From a virus, in IMG/VR virus record IMGVR_UViG_3300048121_000917, positions 1-23,060 of that record: 23,060 nt of DNA; one strand, given 5' to 3'. This document shows positions 5,801 to 11,903 of the stretch, piece after piece. Each line of letters opens with the position of its first letter. The first letter of the stretch is position 1. The notes beneath the pieces were generated by a model that made no database searches, had not been told where the DNA came from, and saw only the letters and a list, made by a program, of their open reading frames with translations. The translations under genes were made by a program, and so were the position numbers.

Positions 5801-8800
5801 TTAGACTAAGTCGTCAATATTACTAATCTTAACACCACTTCTAACTAATACTTTAGTTAATGTATTAACGGCTGCAACTACTTGAGCAGAGTCTCCGCCA
5901 CCACCACCGGTGATTCCATCTTTAAATGCACCAATGGCACCACCGATGCCACCTGCTGCTTTTTCAAGAATACTTGCATTTTCTGCATTACCTTCACCGA
6001 CCGAAGTTTTAAATTGCTCAATCATATCTGCTAAATTCTGTAATGCATCTTCTAAAGATTCTCCCATTGCAGCAAGTATATCATCTGGACTATCTCCGCT
6101 TGCAAGAACCGCAAGTGCTTCAAACATTTGTCTGGATTCTTTAAGTTTAGTAAGATCCATTGAATTAATAGATTCAGCAACTTTAGGGAATGCAGAAGAG
6201 TTAGCAGTCATGTTTCTGCCGATAGCATTCCACAATTCAGCTTGAGCTCGGTATCCTGCGATAGGTCTTAGGTAGCTTACAGGACCAATGAACATTTCCT
6301 TCATAGTCACTGCGTTGACTTGATTTAAACCATTGATAGCTGCTGTAATTTTTGGAATAGAATTACCCATTATACCAAATGTGGTACCAACTGTCATAAA
6401 TAATGCCATTTTGGCTCCTGCCAATGCAGGATTCCAAGCATTACCTCCAATTACTTTAACAAACGAATCCATTTGTTCTTTTACTAAACTGTTAATAGCT
6501 GCAGTCATTTTTGGAATTGCCCATGACATTTTACCATATGCTGTACTAAGTCCCTTTAACATCATTAGTTTAGGAACTAAAGTTTTCGGTGTTGATTCAC
6601 CACCAAAAATACTCATAAATGCTTTACCCTTTTTAGCTTCGAACCCATTTACAGCGGTTACTATTTTGGGTATAGCATAACTAAATATATCGTAGTTGTG
6701 GCCTAGGGCATTTATCATCCTAATTGCCGTTTCTATTTCTGATTGTGATTTTTCTCCACCAGCTTCAGTAATAGCTTGAATCATAGCTTTAACCTTTTCT
6801 TGAACCTCTTGAGCGTTCGAAATATCCTTAACTATATTTGCAGCGTTCTTTGCAGCTCCCGCTAATTTCTTAAATGGATCTGCAATTTTTTCAACTAGAG
6901 CAATACCCTTTTCAAACTTGGTAGGTTTCCAGAATGACCATCCTCTACCTTTAGCAGCTTCACTACCACCAATAGTAGTAAATACGTTTGTTAATGCCTT
7001 AATTAGCATTTGTGAATTTTTTTCAATCTTAGGTACAATTTTATCTAGATCTGAAATAGTGTAATATCCAGTGGCTTTACCTTCAGCATCATATCCTTTA
7101 GCAAATTTTAAATTAGCCATATCTTGAACACCTGTTGCCAAGTTTTTAAGAGGTGTTCCCATGCCTTGTGCTAGATCAATACCTTTTTGTATTGTAGACT
7201 TTCCTCCCCACCAACTAGTTTTGGCATTAGGCGAATTACCTATTTGTGCAAAAGTACCTGATAGTGCTGTTATCAAAGTTTTAGTGTTTGCTGTAACTGT
7301 TTTAGCATGCTCTAAATTAAAAACCTCAAATCCTGTTGGTTCGCCCGTTTCTGGATCAAAACCTGTTGGCATTTTAAGCATTGCCATAGCTTGTACACCC
7401 ATTGCTATACCAGTTAAAGCTTCACCCATACCCTGTACAGAAGAAATACCGTCTGCTACTGGATTAGATTCACCTCCACCAAATATAGAAGCTAAAAGTC
7501 CTTTTTTACCACCACCTGGTAATTTAATTTGTTGACCAGTTTCTGGATCTGTTATTGTAAGACCGTTACCAATCATAGCAAATGGAACTGCTAATGAACC
7601 GACCATAGTTACTGTATTTTCAATAACTGTTTTCCAAATATCTCCAGATAGTGTTTCATATCCTGTAGCATTACCTTCTTTATCAAACCCTGTTGGGAAT
7701 TTAAGATTTGCCATGTTTTGAACACCTTTAGCAATACCAGTTAATGCAGCTCCCATACCATGTACAGAAGAAATACCCATAGCTACTGGATTACTACCAC
7801 CTAAGCCGAAGAAACCACCTCCACCACCAGTGAATTTAATTTCTGTGTCTTTCCCAGTCATTGGATCCTTAACAGTAAGCGTTCCACCTCCACCTATTAA
7901 ATTAAAAGGAACTGCTAATGAACCGACCATAAACGCTATATTTTCAGCTAGCGTAGGTAAATCAGCCTTCTCAGATATTTTTTGGAATTTATTAATACCT
8001 ATACCAATTGATATTAATGCTAAACCTGCGGTTAACATTGCTGCTGATCCTAATAATATACCAGCTGCTTCCCATGGCCACATATTGAAACTATCTCCAA
8101 TTTGACTCATTAGTACGCCTAAATTTGTCCCATCACCAGATGGGTGTTGTGCTAATAGTTTTTTAGATTTATCCATTGCTGCGCCCATGGCTGCAACACC
8201 ACCTGCAACAGTGATCAATGCAACACCAGAAACTAACATTGCCGCGGCACCTGCCAATATAAACGGAGATGCTAAACCAAGTAAACCGAATTCTACGGCT
8301 ATCATCGCTACTAAAGCACCTATTTGACCGATAAGTTCCCAACCTCCTTTTTCAAGTGGCTTTTGGATCATTCTTACTGCAAGCGCTATTAATATTATAG
8401 ACACACCTGCTAAAATCATTGCGATAGCACCTTGTTGAATTAAACTAGCTCCTAAACCTATAACTACGAATGCAGCTGCTATTCCTGCTACTACTAAAAG
8501 AGGCATAAATGATTCGAGTGTCATTTCTCCAGGTGGAATTAATGCATTTAAGATTAGAAATGCTAATGCTACAACTACTATCGCCAATGAAGCCCATAAT
8601 AGAGCTTTAGCACCTGTCATGATTGGTTTTTGGAACACCCCTATTATTGCAAATGTTACACCAATAATTGCTAACATTTTAATAGCTGCCCAAATTGTTT
8701 CCATATCTGGAATTAAATACTTAAATATTGCGAATGCAAGACCTAAACCAACAATGGCGATACCTGCCATGGCAATTGCCATAATACCTTCTCGCATGCT

Positions 8801-9667
8801 TTTGTCAACTCCCATCTTATCTAGCATCCAGAACATTAATCCCATTACTAATATAATACCTAGTGCCCATATAGCACCTTTCATTGCTTGTGGCATTATT
8901 AATTGAACTAATGCGAATGAAACAGCCATGGCTAATATACCAAGACCCAATAACATCATTCCCGTTCCAAATTCTTTTAATCTTTTACCGTCTAGGATAC
9001 CTAACATCTCAAGCACCTTTAGAGTTATACCTATTATACCTAACATAATAGCAACCCCTACAGCTCCTTTAATTGCAGGTCCTATAAATAAAGATATTAA
9101 AGCCAGTGATCCAGCAAAAACTAAAAGGGCTAAACCTACTTTTTTAAGCTGTGCTAATGCCTTTAACTTCTTTTTATCTAGTATTTTGGCCACTAACATC
9201 ACTGCACCAATTGTCGCAAAAAGAGCTATCGCTATTAAGGGCGATGCCATTGCTGTTATTATTAAAAGTGGAATTGAAAGTGCCATATACCCCGCGAATG
9301 CGAATATAGACTTACCGACTGCCCCTAGTTTTGATAAAGCGCCAGCAATGCTTTCCATTTGCTTAGCCTTTTTCTCACCGTCAGGTCCTAATTTGTTAAG
9401 TGCTTCAACTATGTAACCTAAACCTGTACCTATTGGTTTTAGTGTAGGTGCCATGATAGCCATGGCCATAGCTTCTTTAATACTTGTCTTATTACCTCCG
9501 CCTCCAGATTTACCGGAAGCCATATCCTCTAATACTGTTACTAGAGCGTCGATTCTAGAATACAAATCTCCACCTACTGAAACTGCCGCAGCAGTTACTT
9601 TAGCTGATTCATTGAGTTCTTCAATCGCCTTGCTCTGCGCCCCCATTCTATCGAAGGCGTTTTTCAT
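5801..9667 (-). CDS. Tail tape-measure protein candidate, repeat-rich and membrane-like
   Basis: A 1288-residue protein from ATG 9667; a TTG at 9682 would add five residues. Residues up to about 90 are helical and Gly-rich (ASGKSGGGGNK). From about 115 to 560 there are a dozen or so hydrophobic segments such as LSIPLLIITAMASPLIAIAL. Then come three to four repeats of about 90-105 residues with the core NPVAxGISSVxGMGxALTGI (DNA about 6830-7960), and later four shorter repeats with the core IPKITAAINGL (about 6140-6700). The C terminus has a poly-Gly linker and ends NIDDLV. Length, repeats, hydrophobicity and position right after the tube and chaperone genes fit a tape measure that sets tail length and contacts the host membrane. 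No lysozyme domain is visible. Confidence 0.7.
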   Translation of the reverse strand: MKNAFDRMGAQSKAIEELNESAKVTAAAVSVGGDLYSRIDALVTVLEDMASGKSGGGGNKTSIKEAMAMAIMAPTLKPIGTGLGYIVEALNKLGPDGEKKAKQMESIAGALSKLGAVGKSIFAFAGYMALSIPLLIITAMASPLIAIALFATIGAVMLVAKILDKKKLKALAQLKKVGLALLVFAGSLALISLFIGPAIKGAVGVAIMLGIIGITLKVLEMLGILDGKRLKEFGTGMMLLGLGILAMAVSFALVQLIMPQAMKGAIWALGIILVMGLMFWMLDKMGVDKSMREGIMAIAMAGIAIVGLGLAFAIFKYLIPDMETIWAAIKMLAIIGVTFAIIGVFQKPIMTGAKALLWASLAIVVVALAFLILNALIPPGEMTLESFMPLLVVAGIAAAFVVIGLGASLIQQGAIAMILAGVSIILIALAVRMIQKPLEKGGWELIGQIGALVAMIAVEFGLLGLASPFILAGAAAMLVSGVALITVAGGVAAMGAAMDKSKKLLAQHPSGDGTNLGVLMSQIGDSFNMWPWEAAGILLGSAAMLTAGLALISIGIGINKFQKISEKADLPTLAENIAFMVGSLAVPFNLIGGGGTLTVKDPMTGKDTEIKFTGGGGGFFGLGGSNPVAMGISSVHGMGAALTGIAKGVQNMANLKFPTGFDKEGNATGYETLSGDIWKTVIENTVTMVGSLAVPFAMIGNGLTITDPETGQQIKLPGGGKKGLLASIFGGGESNPVADGISSVQGMGEALTGIAMGVQAMAMLKMPTGFDPETGEPTGFEVFNLEHAKTVTANTKTLITALSGTFAQIGNSPNAKTSWWGGKSTIQKGIDLAQGMGTPLKNLATGVQDMANLKFAKGYDAEGKATGYYTISDLDKIVPKIEKNSQMLIKALTNVFTTIGGSEAAKGRGWSFWKPTKFEKGIALVEKIADPFKKLAGAAKNAANIVKDISNAQEVQEKVKAMIQAITEAGGEKSQSEIETAIRMINALGHNYDIFSYAIPKIVTAVNGFEAKKGKAFMSIFGGESTPKTLVPKLMMLKGLSTAYGKMSWAIPKMTAAINSLVKEQMDSFVKVIGGNAWNPALAGAKMALFMTVGTTFGIMGNSIPKITAAINGLNQVNAVTMKEMFIGPVSYLRPIAGYRAQAELWNAIGRNMTANSSAFPKVAESINSMDLTKLKESRQMFEALAVLASGDSPDDILAAMGESLEDALQNLADMIEQFKTSVGEGNAENASILEKAAGGIGGAIGAFKDGITGGGGGDSAQVVAAVNTLTKVLVRSGVKISNIDDLV
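6140..6700 (-). repeat. Four diverged 'IPKITAAIN' repeats in the tape measure
   Basis: In order of translation: YAIPKIVTAVNGF, WAIPKMTAAINSL, NSIPKITAAINGL, SAFPKVAESINSM. They are about 160-175 bases apart. Spacing is regular at the protein level, while the DNA has diverged, so these are old duplications under coding selection. Confidence 0.7.
6830..7960 (-). repeat. Tandem ~90-105 residue repeats in the tape measure
   Basis: Units are recognised by NPVAMGISSVHGMGAALTGI, NPVADGISSVQGMGEALTGI, TIQKGIDLAQGMGTPLKNL and a fading fourth copy (KFEKGIALVEKIADPFKKL). Each is followed by GVQ-MA-LK, a GFD/GYD-glycine turn and a helix ending in an IG-rich loop. The first two are most alike. A further half-unit, MVGSLAVPFNLIGGGG, precedes the array. 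Confidence 0.75.
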
Positions 9668-9710
9668 GAAATTTAAATTCAAGTTTTAGAGAAATATTTT
9701 TTAAGTATGT

Positions 9711-9738
9711 GGTGTGCTGATCGTTAGACCAGCACACC
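9711..9738 (-). terminator. Strong stem-loop between the chaperone ORF and the tape measure
   Basis: On the minus strand GGTGTGCTGGTC pairs with GATCAGCACACC across a TAAC loop, giving a 12-bp stem with one G-U pair. No U-run follows directly (the next bases are ACATAC and then A-rich). It may therefore be a weak terminator, an mRNA-stabilising 5' structure for the tape-measure transcript or an RNA-processing signal. It lies about 10 bases downstream of a GATATATA motif. Confidence 0.6.
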
Positions 9739-9748
9739 GTCTCTCATA

Positions 9749-9757
9749 CTATATATC
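9749..9757 (-). promoter_or_regulatory. GATATATA late-type motif before the tape measure
   Basis: GATATATAG on the minus strand, directly after the stop of the overlapping chaperone ORF. It is the same core as upstream of tube, sheath, small terminase and the 653-residue gene. The tape-measure ATG is 82 bases away, so the stem-loop would be in the leader. Confidence 0.45.
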
Positions 9758-9758
9758 T

Positions 9759-10055
9759 TTACAATTTCGGCATCTTAAACGAAGGTGCTTTCATTGATGG
9801 AACTTTGGGCATCTTAGGAGAGGACTGCGATCTCATAGCGGCCGATTGTTTCTCCTGTTGTTCTTGTTGTTCCGATGTTTGTTTATTCTTAGCCTTAATG
9901 TACTCTTGAAGATTTTGAACATAATACCAATATTCATAGTAGTACATTTCTTCAATCTCCGAGGGCTGCATTCTAAGATGTATACCCAGGTAGAACTTAG
10001 TCTTAAAGTAGTTCTGCAGAGAGATCTGAAATAATGAAAAGACTTTTGATGCCAC
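9759..10055 (-). CDS. Second tail-chaperone ORF, overlapping in the +1 frame
   Basis: Frame open from about 10127 to the stop at 9759, overlapping the end of the gp26-like gene in the +1 frame. Candidate starts are ATG 10091, GTG 10055 (used here) and ATG 9971 (70 residues, beyond the upstream stop); none has a clear ribosome site. The overlap-encoded stretch SLFQISLQNYFKTKFYLGIH flows naturally into RMQPSEIEEMYYYEYWYYV. This is the kind of 'PSEIEEM' helix seen in tail assembly chaperone C-terminal parts. The end is Gln/Lys-rich and then repeats MPK/APSFKMPKL. Position between tube and tape measure matches lambda GT or P2 E'. It may be made only as a frameshift extension of the upstream protein. 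Confidence 0.6.
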   Translation of the reverse strand: MASKVFSLFQISLQNYFKTKFYLGIHLRMQPSEIEEMYYYEYWYYVQNLQEYIKAKNKQTSEQQEQQEKQSAAMRSQSSPKMPKVPSMKAPSFKMPKL

Positions 10056-10998
10056 CTGGGAAGTCAAGAGGGGCCGTTGCGATCTCCCCATCGATTTCTG
10101 TTTCAAGTGTTGTTTGTACACCAATTCTCATTTTTTCTGCTAATCTATAAACGATCATGTATTTTCTATCATCCCAACCTTTATAATCAACTTCTAATTG
10201 AAATATCTTAGGAAGTGATAAAGATCTCCAATCACCAACAATATATGGTAAAACTTGAATAAATGCTTTATCCATTTCGATCTCTTTTTCTTGACGATCT
10301 TTTAAGTAAGCAGTTACTTCTTCCATTACACCAATTGTAGGTGGTTTCATTCTGATTTCACCAGCTGATCTAGTTTGGATTGTGTAGATTCTTTCTCCAG
10401 AATTGTAATATTTTTCAATTTCTGGTTCAATCACAGTAGGTACTAAGTTTTTAGTTGCTAATTCAATTTCAACTGTCTTTTTACCTTTTTTAGTTTTACC
10501 CTTTAGGATTAACTTATTTTCAGGTTCTGGGAAAGTTAAGTCTCTAATACTCAAAAGAAGTACAATTCTGTCTTCTTCTAAAATATCTTTGTAAGATAAT
10601 CTTCTATCACCTGACATGATTTTAGCACAAGATTCTACAATAGCGTTTAGCTTTTCTTCCATGTCGATATAATTGTTATCGTCCATTGTAGAGAAATGTC
10701 TAATCTCTGCTGCCTTTGCAGATCTAATCTTAATAATAGTATCTGCTGGATAGAATTTACCCTTTGAAGGCAAATTATCTAAATTCTCAACATGCCATCC
10801 TAATAGATCATCAGAAGGTGCAGCTTTTGGTGGGTTAAATGAACCCATATTAACTTTACCTAATCCTTGACTATCGATTACGGCTTCCATGTTAGAAACT
10901 TCTTCTGTGTTTTCTGGAACAGAAGATTGATTAATAGCGTCCTTTGACTCTAGAGCCCTTTTAGCCGCTTCTTCTTTTTTGTTTAATTCGTCACTCAT
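10003..10998 (-). CDS. gp26-like baseplate hub/tail assembly chaperone protein
   Basis: A 331-residue protein with a disordered charged N terminus (residues 1-70). It then has a domain starting NLPSKGKFYPADTIIKIRSA and running through AEIRHFSTMDD, a helix with SCAKIMSG, and DRIVLLLSIRDLTFP. This 'LPSxGxFY ... ID/EE-C ... D-LLL-IRDLTF' pattern is that of the T4 gp26-type baseplate/tail chaperone family. The last part (APLDFPGGIKSLF) then leads into a short tail SDLSAELL. It starts one base after the stop of the ribbon-helix-helix gene (TAATATG) and overlaps the downstream ORF. In other myoviruses the gene at this position makes a tail assembly chaperone acting on the tape measure. T4 gp26 itself works in hub assembly, so both readings remain open. 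Confidence 0.65.
   Translation of the reverse strand: MSDELNKKEEAAKRALESKDAINQSSVPENTEEVSNMEAVIDSQGLGKVNMGSFNPPKAAPSDDLLGWHVENLDNLPSKGKFYPADTIIKIRSAKAAEIRHFSTMDDNNYIDMEEKLNAIVESCAKIMSGDRRLSYKDILEEDRIVLLLSIRDLTFPEPENKLILKGKTKKGKKTVEIELATKNLVPTVIEPEIEKYYNSGERIYTIQTRSAGEIRMKPPTIGVMEEVTAYLKDRQEKEIEMDKAFIQVLPYIVGDWRSLSLPKIFQLEVDYKGWDDRKYMIVYRLAEKMRIGVQTTLETEIDGEIATAPLDFPGGIKSLFIISDLSAELL
10035..10041 (-). other. Candidate +1 recoding site (CTT-TTC-A)
   Basis: In the zero frame the mRNA reads AGT CTT TTC ATT. If tRNA-Leu on CUU slips forward one base onto UUU, the next codons become TCA TTA TTT CAG, entering the overlapping ORF and giving KSLSLFQISLQN. CUU-U is also the slip codon of the bacterial RF2 +1 site, though no stop codon follows here. 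The exact point is a guess within the ~120-base overlap. Confidence 0.3.
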
Positions 10999-10999
10999 A

Positions 11000-11221
11000 T
11001 TATTTGTCTTTTAGGTTTTTAAGTGTTTGTTTTAAAATTGATTTTTGATCGGGTGTTTTTAAAGATAACTCTTTTTGAATAAGATCTCGTATCCATGCAC
11101 TTACTGATACTGGGCGAGTTTCTGTTTCTAATGCTTCATTTAAAATAACCCGATTAACCTCTCGTACTTCGGCTTCTGTTAGAAGCACTTGGAGTTTTTT
11201 GGTTAATTTATTGTTATTCAT
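11000..11221 (-). CDS. Ribbon-helix-helix DNA-binding protein (73 aa)
   Basis: Started at ATG 11221 (MNNNKLTKK); a GTG 42 bases upstream would add a hydrophobic stretch that does not fit the fold. The order is a short strand KKLQVLLT, a helix EAEVREVNRVILNEAL, a turn with Pro, and a second helix SVSAWIRDLIQKEL. That is the CopG/Arc-type layout, dimeric repressors that insert a beta ribbon in the major groove. A Lys-rich tail follows (ILKQTLKNLKDK). It follows a terminator and an AT-rich gap and is coupled to the gp26-like gene (one-base gap). A regulator inside a tail operon is unexpected; autoregulation is possible but not shown. Confidence 0.65.
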   Translation of the reverse strand: MNNNKLTKKLQVLLTEAEVREVNRVILNEALETETRPVSVSAWIRDLIQKELSLKTPDQKSILKQTLKNLKDK

Positions 11222-11267
11222 AATATTTTGATATGTTAATAATATAATATATTTTCTGTGCAAAATA

Positions 11268-11299
11268 AAAGGAGAAGATACAGAAGCATCCTCTCCTTT
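11268..11299 (-). terminator. Intrinsic terminator after the tail tube gene
   Basis: On the minus strand AAAGGAGAGGAT pairs with ATCTTCTCCTTT (12 bp, one G-U) around an eight-base loop, followed by TATTTTG. A/T-rich base and U-rich tail are as expected for factor-independent termination. It begins ten bases after the tube stop codon and would limit read-through from the highly expressed sheath/tube genes. Confidence 0.75.
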
Positions 11300-11308
11300 A
11301 AATTTATC

Positions 11309-11866
11309 TTAGTTTAGTTCTTCAGCCCAAACATCAGCTCTCCAAGTGATCTCTAATGTTTGTGGATCAGCAGTTTCATAGTTTAATTCACCTGTGAAAC
11401 CAACTCCAGAAGTAATGAAACAATCATCAAGTGTTACCTTTCTGTAAATATCTCCTTCTCTGTTGAATTGTACGATTACAATTGTACCTACGTAATTCTT
11501 TTTAAGACCCATTTCACCAGTTTCTGGATTATATTGAGATCTGTACCATTGTCTTATAGTCTTGTATAAGTAAGCTTGGTTAGAATCGTTTAGGTTTAAT
11601 GTAAAGTTAACTGTTACGTCAATCGCAGTTCCGTCAGGCATACCAGCAAATGATCTGGTAGCAAACTTGTACTTTTGTTCAACCGCAGCTACTTCCCTGT
11701 GTAGAGTGTCAAGTCCTGAGATAGAGTTAATGTGCTGTAATAACATTCCTTGTCCTGTTACACCGTCTGGTGGTAAGATTGTTACTTCGAACAGGTTAGC
11801 CTGTACAGCTTCAAAATTTCTACCTTTCTTTTGAGTTTGATCCTCTGAATAATGTGGTAAAGCCAT
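11309..11866 (-). CDS. Tail tube protein (gp19-like)
   Basis: The 185-residue length is close to T4 gp19. An early strand region is FEVTILPP. The C-terminal half carries the family's features: RSQYNPETGEMG, then VTLDDCFITSGVGFTGELNY, and the end ADPQTLEITWRADVW. Stacked hexamers of this protein form the inner tube through which DNA passes. It lies just downstream of the sheath gene, as in T4 (18-19) and P2 (FI-FII). A GATATATA motif 21 bases before the ATG and a terminator after the stop suggest a separate strong late transcript. Confidence 0.9.
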   Translation of the reverse strand: MALPHYSEDQTQKKGRNFEAVQANLFEVTILPPDGVTGQGMLLQHINSISGLDTLHREVAAVEQKYKFATRSFAGMPDGTAIDVTVNFTLNLNDSNQAYLYKTIRQWYRSQYNPETGEMGLKKNYVGTIVIVQFNREGDIYRKVTLDDCFITSGVGFTGELNYETADPQTLEITWRADVWAEELN

Positions 11867-11886
11867 AATTTTTATCTTTGTTTATT

Positions 11887-11895
11887 TTATATATC
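11887..11895 (-). promoter_or_regulatory. GATATATA late-type motif before the tube gene
   Basis: GATATATAA followed by AATAAA on the minus strand, in the 37-base gap between sheath and tube, 21 bases from the tube ATG. This would give the tube its own late transcript. Confidence 0.5.
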
Positions 11896-11903
11896 TAGTT
11901 TTC

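Noticed and set aside
5780-5802. AT-rich near-palindrome around the tape-measure stop codon as a terminator
   Set aside because: The AAATAATTTATTT symmetry is very short and all A/T; it would form no stable stem.
5910-9689. Several long plus-strand ORFs opposite the tape-measure gene
   Set aside because: They mirror the tape-measure codons (Ala/Ile/Pro-rich antisense translations), lack start contexts and lie wholly inside a clear gene.
11222-11263. GTG-started 14-residue extension of the RHH protein (HRKYIILLTYQNI)
   Set aside because: It adds a hydrophobic stretch before the expected ribbon strand; the ATG at 11221 fits the fold and leaves room for a promoter after the terminator.
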